Below are positions 20,823 to 37,193 of a stretch of DNA of 64,000 nt, piece by piece. The notes beneath the pieces are model-generated. The model was given only the letters and a program-made list of their open reading frames with translations, ran no database searches and had not been told where the DNA came from. Origin of the DNA: Pseudomonas sp. NCCP-436 (GTDB lineage: Bacteria; Pseudomonadota; Gammaproteobacteria; Pseudomonadales; Pseudomonadaceae). Both the position numbers and the translations under genes were made by a program. The stretch lies in contig NZ_BPLZ01000006.1 of NCBI RefSeq assembly GCF_019656335.1, forward strand, positions 124,001-188,000, in the 5' to 3' direction. Numbering within the stretch: position 1 is the first letter of the stretch; every line of letters starts with the position of its first letter.

Positions 20823-20849
20823 AAAAAAACGGCCACCCGAAGGTGGCCG
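20823..20849 (-). terminator. Terminator after lpxC
   Basis: An 8-bp stem CGGCCACC / GGTGGCCG (20830-20837 and 20842-20849) with a CGAA loop sits next to seven A residues at 20823-20829. On the minus strand these give a T7 tail. It marks the downstream end of the whole mraZ-to-lpxC run. Confidence 0.9.
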
Positions 20850-20875
20850 CCAATTGGAACAGGAAAGAGAGTTCG

Positions 20876-21805
<930 letters not shown>

Positions 21806-21898
21806 CTAGTTGCGAACTGTTTTCAACAATGGTCGGTGATGATAGCAGAACCGATCTTTGCTGAACACCAATCAGCCCTATACTCCTGATACACTCCA

Positions 21899-23092
21899 TC
21901 AATCAGCCTGACGACGCAGAAACGCCGGAATATCCAGATAATCCAGATCTTCCTGGGTATTGAGCTTGGCCGCAGTGGCCGCGCCGCTGTGACTCTGACG
22001 CTGCACGGTGGGACGCTCGTAGTCCTTGTAGTTCACCGTCTGCTCGCTGCGCACGGGCGCGGCAGTCTGCTGGGCAGCCGGCTGACTGACGGCGACCTGT
22101 ACCGTGTTGTCGACTACCTTGACCGGCTTCTCCATGCGCGCACCGAGACCAGTGGCAACCACGGTCACGTGCAGCTCATCGCGCATGTCGGCGTCGATCA
22201 CGGTACCGACTTTGACAGTGGCATGCTCGGAGGCGAACTGCTCAATGATGCTACCTACGTCGGAGTATTCACCCAGCGACAGATCCGGACCAGCAGTGAT
22301 GTTCACCAGAATACCGCGGGCGCCCTGCAGGTTGACGTCTTCCAGCAGCGGGTTGCGAATGGCCGCTTCGGTGGCCTCGCGGGCACGGTTCGGACCACTG
22401 GCGCAGCCAGTGCCCATCATCGCCATGCCCATCTCGCTCATGACGGTCTTCACGTCAGCAAAGTCGACGTTGATCATGCCCGGACGCTTGATGATGTCGG
22501 AAATGCCCCGCACGGCACCGGCCAGCACATCGTCAGCCTTGGCAAAGGCAGACAGCAGGCTGGCGTCCTTGCCGAGGATGGTCAGCAGCTTCTCGTTGGG
22601 AATGGTGATCAGCGAATCAACGCTCTCGGCCAGCGCACGAATGCCTTCTTCGGCAATCTGCATACGCTTTCTGCCTTCGAACGGGAACGGCCGGGTAACC
22701 ACGGCCACAGTGAGGATGCCCAGTTCCTTGGCCACCTCGGCGATCACCGGAGCAGCGCCGGTACCGGTACCACCACCCATACCAGTGGTGATGAACACCA
22801 TGTCGGTGCCGGCAAGCACTTCAGCGATGCGCTCACGATCTTCCAGGGCAGCCTGACGGCCTACTTCCGGATTGGCGCCGGCACCCAGTCCTTTGGTCAC
22901 GCCCGGGCCGAGCTGCAGCACGGTGCGCGCACCGATGTTCTTCAGCGCCTGAGCATCGGTGTTGGCGCAGATGAACTCGACTCCCTCGATGTTGCTGGCC
23001 GCCATGTGATTGACCGCGTTGCCGCCGCCACCACCGACACCGATGACCTTGATCACCGCGCTCTGCGGAATATTGTCTACGAGTTCGAACAT
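21899..23092 (-). CDS. ftsZ: Cell division GTPase FtsZ
   Basis: A 397-residue tubulin homologue that forms the Z ring. The tubulin signature GGGTGTGAAP is in the N-terminal GTPase domain, preceded by GVGGGGGNAVNHM. The synergy loop (DFADVKTVMSEMGMAMMG) is intact. A variable linker (about 318-380) ends in the conserved C-terminal peptide LDYLDIPAFLRRQAD that binds FtsA, ZipA and MinC. AAGGAGAGG precedes the ATG at 23092. The 42-bp gap after ftsA is the first real space in the cluster. Confidence 0.99.
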   Translation of the reverse strand: MFELVDNIPQSAVIKVIGVGGGGGNAVNHMAASNIEGVEFICANTDAQALKNIGARTVLQLGPGVTKGLGAGANPEVGRQAALEDRERIAEVLAGTDMVFITTGMGGGTGTGAAPVIAEVAKELGILTVAVVTRPFPFEGRKRMQIAEEGIRALAESVDSLITIPNEKLLTILGKDASLLSAFAKADDVLAGAVRGISDIIKRPGMINVDFADVKTVMSEMGMAMMGTGCASGPNRAREATEAAIRNPLLEDVNLQGARGILVNITAGPDLSLGEYSDVGSIIEQFASEHATVKVGTVIDADMRDELHVTVVATGLGARMEKPVKVVDNTVQVAVSQPAAQQTAAPVRSEQTVNYKDYERPTVQRQSHSGAATAAKLNTQEDLDYLDIPAFLRRQAD

Positions 23093-23134
23093 GATCCCTC
23101 TCCTTTCCTTTTTAGTTGTAACGCCTACTGCAAA

Positions 23135-24382
23135 TCAGAAATTGCCTTGTACCCAGCGCTTGATGCGCTCGAGTACCGGGGGTTTGCCTTCGTCCTGATA
23201 AGGACTGCCCACCGACATGGAAATGCCATCGTTCTGCTTCTGCAGCCCGTACAGCAGCAGTCCCACGCCAGTGGAATAAATCGGGTTGCGCACTACGTCG
23301 GCCATGCCTTTGATGCTGTGCGGCACGCCCAGACGCACGGGCATGTGGAAAATTTCTTCGGCCAGTTCCACCGCACCTTCCATCTTCGCCGTACCACCGG
23401 TCAGCACGATGCCGGCCGGAATCAGATCCTCGTAACCGCTGCGTCGCAGTTCGGCCTGGATCAGGGTGAACAGCTCGTCATAACGCGGCTCGACCACTTC
23501 GGCCAGCGATTGACGCGACAAATCACGCGGCGGCCGGTCACCGACGCTCGGCACCTTGATGGTTTCCCCTGCACCGGCCAGCTTGGCCAGGGCGCAGGCA
23601 TAGCGGATCTTGATTTCCTCGGCGTACTGGGTCGGGGTACGCAGGGCCATGGCGATGTCGTTGGTGACCTGGTCGCCGGCAATCGGAATCACCGCAGTGT
23701 GGCGGATCGCACCTTCGGTGAAGATGGCGATGTCAGTGGTGCCGCCACCGATGTCCACCAGGCACACGCCCAGCTCCTTCTCGTCCTCGGTCAGTACCGA
23801 ATAGGCCGAAGCCAACTGTTCGAGAATGATGTCATCCACCTCCAGACCACAGCGGCGCACACACTTCTCGATGTTCTGCGCAGCATTGGTGGCGCAGGTG
23901 ACCACATGCACCTTGGCCTCCAGGCGCACTCCGGACATGCCCAGCGGTTCGCGTACACCCTCCTGGTTGTCGATCACATAGTCCTGCGCCAGGGTATGCA
24001 GCACGCGCTGGTCGGCCGGAATGGCGACAGCCTGGGCGGCGTCGAGCACGCGTTCGATATCCGCCGGGCTCACCTCACGATCGCGAATGGCGACAATTCC
24101 GTGGCTGTTGAGGCTGCGGATATGGTTGCCGGCCAGGCCGACGAAAGCCGAGTGAATACGGCAACCAGCCATCAGTTGCGCCTCTTCCACGGCGCGCTGA
24201 ATCGACGCCACGGTGGACTCGATATTGACCACCACCCCCTTCTTCAACCCACGCGACGGGTGAGTGCCGATACCGACGATCTCCAATTGGCCATCGGCCG
24301 TCACCTCACCTACCAGCGCCACTACCTTGGAGGTCCCGATATCCAGGCCAACGATCATCTTGCCGCTCTGCGCGCTACCCAT
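23135..24382 (-). CDS. ftsA: Cell division protein FtsA
   Basis: A 415-residue actin-like ATPase that tethers FtsZ to the membrane. The phosphate-1 motif IVGLDIGTSKVVALVGEV and phosphate-2 motif CLVDIGGGTTDIAIF are clear, as are the 1C domain and the C-terminal amphipathic helix (ERIKRWVQGNF) that inserts into the membrane. The ATG at 24382 gives the Pseudomonas-type N-terminus MGSAQSGKMIVGLD. It begins 15 nt after ftsQ. Confidence 0.98.
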   Translation of the reverse strand: MGSAQSGKMIVGLDIGTSKVVALVGEVTADGQLEIVGIGTHPSRGLKKGVVVNIESTVASIQRAVEEAQLMAGCRIHSAFVGLAGNHIRSLNSHGIVAIRDREVSPADIERVLDAAQAVAIPADQRVLHTLAQDYVIDNQEGVREPLGMSGVRLEAKVHVVTCATNAAQNIEKCVRRCGLEVDDIILEQLASAYSVLTEDEKELGVCLVDIGGGTTDIAIFTEGAIRHTAVIPIAGDQVTNDIAMALRTPTQYAEEIKIRYACALAKLAGAGETIKVPSVGDRPPRDLSRQSLAEVVEPRYDELFTLIQAELRRSGYEDLIPAGIVLTGGTAKMEGAVELAEEIFHMPVRLGVPHSIKGMADVVRNPIYSTGVGLLLYGLQKQNDGISMSVGSPYQDEGKPPVLERIKRWVQGNF

Positions 24383-24397
24383 TAGTCCTGTCTCTCC

Positions 24398-25264
24398 TCA
24401 ATTCACTTTCTGCTCGGCCGCAGCCGGCTCCATCGGCTCGCGCCAGGCCACGGCCAGGCCATTGGCGTAGCGCAGGTCGATGCGCGCGATGTTCGCGCTC
24501 TTATCAATTAGTTCCCGCTCGTAGATGGCGGCGAAGCGACGCATCTTTTCCACCACGTGATCACGCCCCAGCAGGATGTCGATGCGCTGTCCGCTGGTAT
24601 TCTCGATGGCCGAAAGGAACCAGCTGCCACGCTCGCGCAGCTGCAGTCCGGCCACGGTGAAGCCCATCGGCCGCAGAAGCTGACTGAGCATCTGATACTG
24701 CTGCATCACCCTGGTCTGCGCCCGGGTCGGCCCCGAAAGCTGTGGCAGATGCTGATAGTTATTCAGCTCCTGCGGAGCGAAAGCCTGCCCCTGGTTGTTG
24801 AGCAATGCTTCGTCGCCCCAGCGGGCGATGGGCAATTGTTCATCTAGGTGCACTTCGATCCGATCCGGCCAGACCCGCCGTACTTCGGCATGGGCGATCC
24901 AGGGCATACGCTCGAGCTCCTCACGCATGCTGGCGAGGTCGACGCGGAAGAAGCTCGCCTCGATAAACGGTGCAATACGCCGCTGTACAGCCTCTTGACT
25001 GACATAGGCCAGATCACCCTGCACACTGATTCGCGCAATCGGCCGATCCACATAAGGCAGAAGCCGCTGTGCGCCCTCGTAGGCACCGACACCCAGTCCG
25101 ACCAGCAACAGCGGCCAGAGCAACCGCCGCATCCAGGAGAAATCCGGCCTGGGCAAGCGCTGGCGCAGCGGTTCCTTGGCCACCAGACGGCTGGCACCGC
25201 GCGGCGCGGGCTTGCCGCGCAGCGGAGCCCTCAGCGAGTCCTGGTGACGCAAAGCCACTGTCAT
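24398..25264 (-). CDS. ftsQ: Cell division protein FtsQ
   Basis: A 288-residue bitopic protein of the divisome FtsQLB complex. A long basic cytoplasmic N-terminus (1-44) precedes one membrane helix (about 47-64), a POTRA domain (about 77-145, [19 protein letters not shown]) and the FtsQ beta domain. The family motif [20 protein letters not shown] is intact. It begins 3 nt after ddlB. Confidence 0.97.
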   Translation of the reverse strand: MTVALRHQDSLRAPLRGKPAPRGASRLVAKEPLRQRLPRPDFSWMRRLLWPLLLVGLGVGAYEGAQRLLPYVDRPIARISVQGDLAYVSQEAVQRRIAPFIEASFFRVDLASMREELERMPWIAHAEVRRVWPDRIEVHLDEQLPIARWGDEALLNNQGQAFAPQELNNYQHLPQLSGPTRAQTRVMQQYQMLSQLLRPMGFTVAGLQLRERGSWFLSAIENTSGQRIDILLGRDHVVEKMRRFAAIYERELIDKSANIARIDLRYANGLAVAWREPMEPAAAEQKVN

Positions 25265-25267
25265 GAC

Positions 25268-27640
<2,373 letters not shown>

Positions 27641-27648
<8 letters not shown>

Positions 27649-28711
27649 GCATCACCTCCTGGCAAGTATCGACCACCGTGCGGGTGGCATCGGGCTTGGC
27701 CAGACGACGCGCGGTAGCGCCCATGGCGGTAATTTTTTCCTGCTGCATCAAAACCTCGGAAAGCTGCGCGGCAAGCCTGTCCGCGTCAGTAGCATGTTGT
27801 GGAAGAAGGACAGCCGCGCCCTCCTTCGCCAGAAACTCGGCATTGCGGGTCTGGTGATCATCGATGGCATGCGGCAAGGGCACGAGAAACGACGGCAGAC
27901 CTGCGGCGGCAAGCTCGCTGATAGTCAGCGCACCAGCACGGCAGATAACCAGGTCGGCCCAGCCGTAGGCCCGGGCCATGTCCTGGATAAAGGGCGCAAC
28001 CTGCGCTTCGACCGCGACCTCTCGATAACGCTCCATAGCAAGTTCGGCATGTTGCCGGCCAGCCTGATGGAACACCTGCGGCCGCAGTGCCTCCGGCAGT
28101 TTTGCCAACGCGGCGGGCAGCAACTTGTTCAGAGGCTCGGCGCCAAGGCTGCCGCCGAGTACCAGCAACTTCGGCCGGCGACCGGCCAGCGGCTCGCGCG
28201 GAGTTTCCAGGAACAATTCCTCGCGCACCGGATTGCCGGTGGTACGACGCTTATCGGAGGCCTTGAAGGTGTTCGGAAATGCCTCGCAGATGCGCGTGGC
28301 AATGTGCGAAAGCAGGCGGTTGGCAGTGCCGGCCACGGCGTTCTGCTCGTGGATCACCAGCGGCACACCGGCCAGACGCGCCGCCAAACCGCCAGGCCCG
28401 GTGACATAGCCGCCCATGCCCAGTACGCACACTGGCTGCAGACGGCGCACTATGCGGCACGCCTGCCACAGTGCACGCAGCAACTGGAACGGAGCCTTGA
28501 GCAGAGACAGCTTGCCCTTGCCTCGCAGGCCGCTGACATCAATCAGGTGCAGCGGCAGACCTGCCTGCGGCACCAACTCGTTCTCAATACCGCGCGGAGT
28601 GCCCAGCCAGTGCACGCTATAACCGCGCGCCCGGAACTCACGGGCGCAGGCTAGGGCCGGGAACACGTGCCCGCCGGTACCGCCGGCCATGATCAGCACG
28701 TTACCGCGCAT
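27641..28711 (-). CDS. murG: UDP-GlcNAc:lipid I GlcNAc transferase MurG
   Basis: A 356-residue GT28 glycosyltransferase that converts lipid I to lipid II on the inner face of the membrane. The first glycine-rich loop [16 protein letters not shown], the second loop [13 protein letters not shown] and the C-terminal donor site ([18 protein letters not shown]) are present. The ATG at 28711 gives the standard N-terminus [11 protein letters not shown]; the in-frame extension to 28762 lies inside ftsW and was rejected. It overlaps ftsW by 11 nt. Confidence 0.98.
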
Positions 28712-29918
28712 GGGATACCTCCTGCTCCAATTCGGCGAAATCGTCCTCGCTGAATGCCACATCCTCGCTGCCCAGCACGTTGCGTCGCTCCCACTCGATA
28801 CGCAGCAGAAGCGCCAGGCTGACGCAGCAGATCACCAGCGACGAACCGCCATAACTGAGGAACGGCAGGGTCAGCCCCTTGGTCGGCAGCAAACCGGTAT
28901 TCACGCCAATATTGATGAGGAACTGGCCGATCCACAGGAACGACAGGCCGTAGGCCACATAAGCGGCGAAATACTGCCTGGCCTTCTCCGCCCACAGACC
29001 GATGTACAAGCCACGCACGCAAACAAAGACGAACAGCGCCAGAGTCAGCAGCGCACCAACCAGCCCCAGCTCCTCGGCCAGTACCGAGAAGACGAAGTCG
29101 GTGTGTGCTTCCGGCAGGTAGAACTGTTTCTGCACGCTGTTGCCCAGGCCGACGCCGAACCACTCGCCACGGCCGAAGGCGATCAGCGCCTGGGTCAACT
29201 GGTAGCCCGAGCCATACTGGTCGGCCCAGGGGTCGGTAAAGGTGATCAGCCGCTGCAGGCGATACTCCTGAGTCTGCACCAGGACGAACACCGCCCCCAC
29301 CGCCAACGCCACCATCAGGCCGAAGCGCAGCAGGCCGACACCACCGAGGAACAGCATGGCCATGGCCGAGCCCATCATCACCACGGTGGCACCGAAATCC
29401 GGCTCCAGCAGCAGCAGACCGGCCATCGGCAGCAGCACCACGAACGGCTTGAAGAAACCGGCCCAGCTCTCGCGCACCTCTTCCTGACGGCGCACCAGAT
29501 AGCCGGCCAGATAGACCACCACGAACACCTTGGCGATTTCCGACGGTTGTACGTTGAATGCGCCGAAGCCGATCCAGCGCCGCGCACCGTTGACCTCGCG
29601 TCCGATGCCCGGGATCAGCACCAGCACCAACAGACCAAAGGCCGCCAGAAGCATCATCCAGCCATAGCGCTGCCAGAAGCTCATCGGAATCATCAGCACC
29701 ACACCTGCCGCGCCCAAGCCGACAGCCAGGTAAACCAGATGGCGCACCATGTGATAGAGCGGGTTACCCGACTGCGCCGCCGCCACTTCAGAAGATGCCG
29801 AAGCGATCATCACCAGCCCCAGACCAAGCAGCGCCAGGCAGCCGGCCAGCATCGGGAAATCGACATCGAGGCCGCGCCCCAGTAGCGGGGAGGGACGGAC
29901 ACGGAGGAAGCTCAGCAT
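28701..29918 (-). CDS. ftsW: Septal peptidoglycan polymerase FtsW (SEDS)
   Basis: A 405-residue SEDS glycosyltransferase with about ten membrane helices that polymerises lipid II at the septum together with FtsI. Typical segments are GARRWIGFGAFNVQPSEIAK and PEAHTDFVFSVLAEELG. The C-terminal GLTLPFLSYGGSSL is the SEDS signature. Its ATG shares one base with the murD stop codon, which suggests translational coupling. Confidence 0.98.
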   Translation of the reverse strand: MLSFLRVRPSPLLGRGLDVDFPMLAGCLALLGLGLVMIASASSEVAAAQSGNPLYHMVRHLVYLAVGLGAAGVVLMIPMSFWQRYGWMMLLAAFGLLVLVLIPGIGREVNGARRWIGFGAFNVQPSEIAKVFVVVYLAGYLVRRQEEVRESWAGFFKPFVVLLPMAGLLLLEPDFGATVVMMGSAMAMLFLGGVGLLRFGLMVALAVGAVFVLVQTQEYRLQRLITFTDPWADQYGSGYQLTQALIAFGRGEWFGVGLGNSVQKQFYLPEAHTDFVFSVLAEELGLVGALLTLALFVFVCVRGLYIGLWAEKARQYFAAYVAYGLSFLWIGQFLINIGVNTGLLPTKGLTLPFLSYGGSSLVICCVSLALLLRIEWERRNVLGSEDVAFSEDDFAELEQEVSHAR

Positions 29919-31264
29919 CAGGCCAGTCCCTCCACCGCCCGGGCAAACAGTTGCCCGCGCTCCTCGAAGTTCTTGAACATGTCGAGACTGGCACAGGCCG
30001 GCGACAACAGTACTGCATCACCGGCTTCGGCCAGCTCGGCACAGCGCAGCACGGCTTCATCCAATGTGCCAACTCGCAGCAGCGCTATAGCGTCGCCCAG
30101 GGATGCGGCGATCAGTTCGGCATCACGGCCCAACAGCACCACAGCGCGGCAGAAGCGCGCAACTGGCGCCTTTAGCGCGGAGAAATCGGCGCCCTTGCCA
30201 TCACCGCCGGCGATCAGCACCAGCTTGCCAGCGATGTCCGCGCCCAGGCCTTCGATGGCCGCCAGCGCAGCACCCACGTTGGTGGCCTTGGAATCGTCGT
30301 AGTAATTCACTCCGGCGCGCTCACCGACCCACTGGCAGCGGTGCGGCAAGCCGGCGAACTGGCGCAAGGTGGCCAGCATGGCGTCCATCGGCAGGCCGAC
30401 GGCATGACCGAGCGCCAGCGCCGCCAGGGCGTTGGACTGGTTGTGTGCACCACGGATCTTCAGTTGGCTCACCGGCAGCAACGCGTCGAAACGAAACGCC
30501 AGGCACTTCTCGCCGTTCTCTTCGAGCAGGCCGAAGCGCTTGAAGTCGGGTTTGCCCAGACCGAATTCCCAGCAGGTCACCTGATCGGCGATCAGCGGAC
30601 GCGACAGCACGTCATCACGGTTGATCACCACCTGTCGGGCACCACGGAAGATCCGGTGCTTGGCCAGGTGATAGGCCGGCAGGCCGCTGTAACGGTCCAT
30701 ATGGTCTTCGCTGACGTTGAGACAGGTGGCCACTTCGGCATTGAGCTGGTCGGTGGTCTCCAGCTGGAAGCTGGACAGCTCCAGCACGTACAGTTCGACA
30801 TCATCCGCCAGCAGGTCCAGCGCCGGGGTACCGAGATTGCCGCCCACGGCGACGCGCTTGCCGGCCGCTGCTGCCATCTCACCGACCAGGGTGGTGACGG
30901 TGCTCTTGGCATTGGAGCCGGTGATGGCGACGATCGGCGCCTTGGCATGACGGGCAAACAGGTCGATGTCGCCGGACAGCTTCACACCACGCGCGGCGGC
31001 CTCGGCCAGCGCCGGGGCGGCGATGGCCAGACCCGGGCTCACGTAGAGCTCCGAGGCGCGGCAGAGAAAATCCACGTCCAGTTCGCCGCAACGGACTTCC
31101 ACCTGCGGGTAGTCACGCTTGAGCGTTTCCAGCTCCGGCGGGTTCGCGCGCGTATCGGCCACGGCAAAGCGCACGCCCTGCTGCGCCAGAAAGCGCACCA
31201 GGGACATACCGCTCTTGCCGAGGCCGACAACGATGCGGAACTGGTCGGAAGCGATCAACGACAC
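29918..31264 (-). CDS. murD: UDP-N-acetylmuramoyl-L-alanine--D-glutamate ligase
   Basis: A 448-residue Mur ligase adding D-Glu. The N-terminal VVGLGKSGMSLVRFL binds UMAG, the ATP loop is ITGSNAKSTVTTLVG, and SEDHMDRY and AHRCQW-type segments are intact. I place the start at a GTG at 31264, giving MSLIASDQF, the family N-terminus and exactly the P. aeruginosa length as I recall it. A TTG two codons upstream (31270) is the alternative. GAGG lies about 9 nt before the GTG. mraY ends 6 nt upstream. Confidence 0.96.
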   Translation of the reverse strand: MSLIASDQFRIVVGLGKSGMSLVRFLAQQGVRFAVADTRANPPELETLKRDYPQVEVRCGELDVDFLCRASELYVSPGLAIAAPALAEAAARGVKLSGDIDLFARHAKAPIVAITGSNAKSTVTTLVGEMAAAAGKRVAVGGNLGTPALDLLADDVELYVLELSSFQLETTDQLNAEVATCLNVSEDHMDRYSGLPAYHLAKHRIFRGARQVVINRDDVLSRPLIADQVTCWEFGLGKPDFKRFGLLEENGEKCLAFRFDALLPVSQLKIRGAHNQSNALAALALGHAVGLPMDAMLATLRQFAGLPHRCQWVGERAGVNYYDDSKATNVGAALAAIEGLGADIAGKLVLIAGGDGKGADFSALKAPVARFCRAVVLLGRDAELIAASLGDAIALLRVGTLDEAVLRCAELAEAGDAVLLSPACASLDMFKNFEERGQLFARAVEGLA

Positions 31265-31270
31265 GCTCAA

Positions 31271-32353
31271 TTACCTCAGTTTCAGGGTGGCCAGGCCGAT
31301 CAGCACGAGAATCACGGTGATGATCCAGAAGCGGACGATCACTCGCGGCTCGGGCCAGCCCTTGAGTTCAAAATGGTGATGAATCGGTGCCATACGGAAT
31401 ACGCGCTTGCCGGTCAGCTTGAAGCTGGCGACCTGGATGATTACCGACAGCGTCTCAACCACGAAAATGCCGCCCATGATGAACAGCACGATCTCCTGGC
31501 GAACTATCACCGCGATGGTTCCCAGTGCAGCCCCCAGCGCCAACGCACCTACGTCCCCCATGAACACCTGCGCCGGGTAGGTGTTGAACCACAGAAAGCC
31601 CAGACCGGCCCCGACCAACGCAGCGCAGAACACAATCAGCTCACCGGCTCCCGGCACATAGGGGATCAGCAGGTACTCGGCAAAATTCACGTGACCCGAC
31701 AGGTAGCAGAAGATCCCCAAGGCCCCGCCGACCATCACGGTCGGCAGAATGGCCAGGCCGTCCAGGCCGTCGGTAAGGTTCACCGCATTGCTCGAACCGA
31801 CGATGACGAAGTAGCTCAGCACCACGAAGCCGATGCCCAGCGGGATGCTGACATCCTTGAGCAGCGGCACGATCAGGGTTGTTTCTACCGGATTCTGCGC
31901 CGTCATATAAAGGAAGAAGGCCGCGCCCAGGCCGAATACCGACTGCCAGAAATACTTCCAGCGGCTCGGCAAGCCCCGCGAGTTCTTTTCGATCACCTTG
32001 CGATAGTCGTCGACCCAGCCGATGGCACCGAACAGCAGGGTCACGGCCAGCACCACCCAGACGTAGCGATTGGACAGATCTGCCCAAAGCAGCGTGCTGA
32101 TGGCGATGGAGGTAAGAATCAGCGCACCGCCCATGGTCGGCGTGCCCTTCTTCGACAGGTGCGATTGCGGGCCATCGTTGCGCACGGCCTGGCCGATCTG
32201 CCGAACCTGCAGCGTGCGGATCATCCAGGGCCCCAGCGCCAGCGCCAGCGCCAGCGCGGTAAGCACGCCAAGAATGCCGCGCAGGGTCAGGTACTGAAAG
32301 ACGGCAAAGCCCTTGTAGAACTGTTGCAGGTACTCCGCCAGCAGCAGCAGCAT
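31271..32353 (-). CDS. mraY: Phospho-N-acetylmuramoyl-pentapeptide-transferase
   Basis: A 360-residue membrane enzyme with about ten helices that moves phospho-MurNAc-pentapeptide to undecaprenyl phosphate, forming lipid I. The metal and substrate motifs [30 protein letters not shown] and the histidine motif [13 protein letters not shown] are complete. The ATG at 32353 shares one base with the murF TAA; the nine-residue extension to 32380 was rejected because family proteins begin [11 protein letters not shown]. Confidence 0.98.
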   Translation of the reverse strand: MLLLLAEYLQQFYKGFAVFQYLTLRGILGVLTALALALALGPWMIRTLQVRQIGQAVRNDGPQSHLSKKGTPTMGGALILTSIAISTLLWADLSNRYVWVVLAVTLLFGAIGWVDDYRKVIEKNSRGLPSRWKYFWQSVFGLGAAFFLYMTAQNPVETTLIVPLLKDVSIPLGIGFVVLSYFVIVGSSNAVNLTDGLDGLAILPTVMVGGALGIFCYLSGHVNFAEYLLIPYVPGAGELIVFCAALVGAGLGFLWFNTYPAQVFMGDVGALALGAALGTIAVIVRQEIVLFIMGGIFVVETLSVIIQVASFKLTGKRVFRMAPIHHHFELKGWPEPRVIVRFWIITVILVLIGLATLKLR

Positions 32354-33723
32354 TAGTGATTCTCCCCAGATACGCCGCACAGCGCCGCCACGACCTTGTC
32401 CATGGCTGCGCTGCGTGAACCCTTGATTAGTAATGTGCTACCAGTCTGTTCGACACGCAGCGCCTCGATCAGAGCAGCCTGATCGGCAAAATGACGCCCC
32501 TTGTCGCCGAACGCCTCCACCGCATGGCGCATCAGCGGCCCCACTGCGTACAGCGCATCGACCCGGCCGGCAGCATAGCGGCCGACATCGCGATGCCCCT
32601 GTTCGGCCCACTCGCCCAGCTCACCCATGTCGCCAAGCACCAGCACGGTACGACCGGAGAAACCGACGAGAATATCCACCGCCGCACACATGGATACGGG
32701 GTTGGCGTTGTAACTGTCGTCGATCACCCGCACGCCGCCCGTCGTCATCTGGGCCACGGCACGCCCCTTGACCGGCTGCACCATCTCCAAACCACGCACC
32801 ATGGCCTGCACCGGTACGCCCAGGGCATGCGCGGCGGCACAGGCGGCCAGAGCATTGGCTACATTGTGCTCGCCCAGCAAGTTCAGCTGGATGCGTGCAC
32901 TGCCCTGCGGACTGTGCAAGGTGAAACCCAGGCAGCCGCGCTGATCGCGAGTCAGTTCGCTGGCATGGAAATCGGCACGGACATCGCGCAAGGCGAAACT
33001 GAGGATCTTTCGCCCGGCAGCCCGCTGCTGCCAGACGGGAAACGCGCGATCTTCGAGATTAAGCACAGCCACGCCGTCCCGGCACAGCCCCTCGAGGATC
33101 TCACCCTTGGCCTCGACGATCCGCTCCGGACTGCCAAACTCGCCAACGTGGGCGTTGCCGGCATTGGTGATGATGGCCACCTGTGGCCGCGTCAGGCTGA
33201 CGGTATAGGCGATCTCACCGATATGGTTGGCGCCCAGCTCGATCACTCCGGCACGGTGCTCTGCAGCCAGCTCCAGCAACGTCAGGGGCACCCCAAGATC
33301 GTTATTGAGATTGCCTCGAGTGGCCAGTACCGGGCCATTCAGGCCGGCACGCAGAATGGAAGCCAGCATCTCCTTGACGCTGGTCTTGCCGCTGGAGCCC
33401 GTTACTGCCGCCAGCGGGCCGGGAAAGGCCTGACGATTCAGCGCCCCAAGCTGGCCCAACGCGAGCCGAGTGTCGAGCACCAGCAGTTGTGGCAGCGGGA
33501 CATTCTCCACCTCACGCTCCACCAGTGCCGCCACCGCGCCTTTGGCTGCAACCTCGGCCAGATAGTCATGACCGTCAAAACGCGGCCCGGTCAACGCCAC
33601 GAACAGTTGACCGGCGGCAATGCTGCGACTGTCGGTGGCAACAGCGGAGAAGGCTACATCCGCGCCAATCAGGCGGGCGCTCAGGTCGGCAGCGACTTCA
33701 CTCAGCAACCAGGGTTTAAGCAT
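32353..33723 (-). CDS. murF: UDP-MurNAc-tripeptide--D-Ala-D-Ala ligase
   Basis: A 456-residue Mur ligase that adds D-Ala-D-Ala to complete the pentapeptide. The ATP loop [15 protein letters not shown] is clear, with [25 protein letters not shown] and [11 protein letters not shown] as family markers. The ATG at 33723 ([10 protein letters not shown]) was chosen over an in-frame start at 33762 inside murE. It overlaps murE by 8 nt. Confidence 0.98.
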   Translation of the reverse strand: MLKPWLLSEVAADLSARLIGADVAFSAVATDSRSIAAGQLFVALTGPRFDGHDYLAEVAAKGAVAALVEREVENVPLPQLLVLDTRLALGQLGALNRQAFPGPLAAVTGSSGKTSVKEMLASILRAGLNGPVLATRGNLNNDLGVPLTLLELAAEHRAGVIELGANHIGEIAYTVSLTRPQVAIITNAGNAHVGEFGSPERIVEAKGEILEGLCRDGVAVLNLEDRAFPVWQQRAAGRKILSFALRDVRADFHASELTRDQRGCLGFTLHSPQGSARIQLNLLGEHNVANALAACAAAHALGVPVQAMVRGLEMVQPVKGRAVAQMTTGGVRVIDDSYNANPVSMCAAVDILVGFSGRTVLVLGDMGELGEWAEQGHRDVGRYAAGRVDALYAVGPLMRHAVEAFGDKGRHFADQAALIEALRVEQTGSTLLIKGSRSAAMDKVVAALCGVSGENH

Positions 33724-35178
33724 GAGCTGTCTCCCAGGCCGCCAGGGCCTTGCTCGCTTCAATCAGATCGGAAAACGGCAGGCGCTCACCGTGGATTTCC
33801 TGATAGTCCTCATGCCCCTTGCCAGCCAACACCACCACGTCACCGGCAGCCGCCTGCCTGATAAGGCCGGCAATAGCCTGTCCGCGGCCGAGCACAAACA
33901 TCACCTGCTCCGGCGCGACAAAGCCACTGCGAATTTCGTCTTGAATATGTGCCGGCTTCTCGCCACGCGGGTTGTCATCGGTCACCCACACCACATCGGC
34001 CAGGCGCTCGGCTACGGCCGCCATCAGCGGGCGCTTGCCGCGGTCGCGGTCGCCACCACAGCCGAACAGACACAGCAGGCGCCCGGTCACGTGCGGACGC
34101 AGGGCTCCAAGCACCTTCTCCAGAGCATCCGGCGTGTGCGCGTAGTCCACCACCACCAGAGGCTTGTCGCCGCCGCCCAGGCGCTGCATGCGGCCGATCG
34201 GCCCCTGCAACTGCGGCAGCACCCTGAGAATCTCGTCCAGCGCGTAGCCCATGCCCAACAACGCACCGACCACCGCCAGTAGGTTGCTCAGGTTGAAGCG
34301 GCCCAACAGGCTGCTACGCAGTACCCCCTCACCGCGTGGCGTAATCAGACGCGCCTGCACACCGTGATCGTCGAAACGCGCCTCACAGCAATAAAGGAAG
34401 GCGTTGGTATCATCCAGGCTGTAGCCGATCAGGCGCGACGGATGAGGCCTATCAGCCAGCTTACGACCGAACGGATCGTCAAGATTGATCACCCGGCAGC
34501 GCAAATCCGGCCAGGCGAACAACCTGGCCTTGGCCTCGGCATAGGCCTCCATGCTGCCGTGGTAGTCGAGATGGTCACGCGACAGGTTGGTGAATATCGC
34601 TACGTCGAAGTCCAGAGCCGCCACGCGCCCCTGATCCAGCCCGTGGGAGGACACCTCCATGGCCACAGCGCGGGCACCGGCCTGCCTCAGCCCCGCCAGG
34701 GTTGCCTGCAAACCAACTGGATCCGGCGTGGTGTGCCGCCCCTGCTCCAGGGCACCATAAAAGCCGTTGCCCAGGGTGCCGACAATACCGCACCGCTCAC
34801 CGAGCAGATCCAGAGCCTGCGCTAGCAGTTGACTGACACTGGTCTTGCCGTTGGTGCCTGTTACGCCTAGCAGGCGTACGCCACGACTCGGCTCGCCATA
34901 GAAGCGCCCAGCAATCGCCGACAACTGCCCGACCAAGCCGCGCACAGGAACCAGCAGAGCCTCTCCGGCAGTCAGCGATGGTGCGCCATCTGCCTCGTAG
35001 GCCACTGCAGCCGCACCACGGGCAATGGCATCGGCAATATGATTGCGACCGTCCTGCTGAACCCCGGGCACAGCCAGGAACAGATCGCCCGGGCGCACCT
35101 TGCGACTGTCGAGAGTCAGTTCGCGGATCAGCACCGGGCTTTCAGCCAGCGGCAGCAACTGATTCAGAGGCATGGGCA

Positions 35179-35179
<1 letters not shown>
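33716..35179 (-). CDS. murE: UDP-MurNAc-L-Ala-D-Glu--meso-diaminopimelate ligase
   Basis: A 487-residue Mur ligase. The ATP loop is GVTGTNGKTSVSQLL. The specificity motif reads DDNPRGE, the DNPR form that selects meso-diaminopimelate over lysine, as expected for a Gram-negative. The carbamylated-lysine region ESSHGLDQGR-like segment (MEVSSHGLDQGR) is intact. The ATG shares one base with the ftsI stop codon, so the two are probably translationally coupled. Confidence 0.98.

Positions 35180-37189
<2,010 letters not shown>

Positions 37190-37193
<4 letters not shown>

Noticed and set aside
21989..24385. A 798-codon open frame on the plus strand opposite ftsZ and ftsA
   Set aside because: It is a mirror of highly constrained GC-rich genes, with histidine- and glutamine-rich composition typical of antisense frames, no domain and no ribosome-binding site.
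30341..32356. A 671-codon plus-strand frame opposite murD and mraY
   Set aside because: Runs antisense through two essential genes, is rich in His, Gln and Arg, and has no family resemblance.
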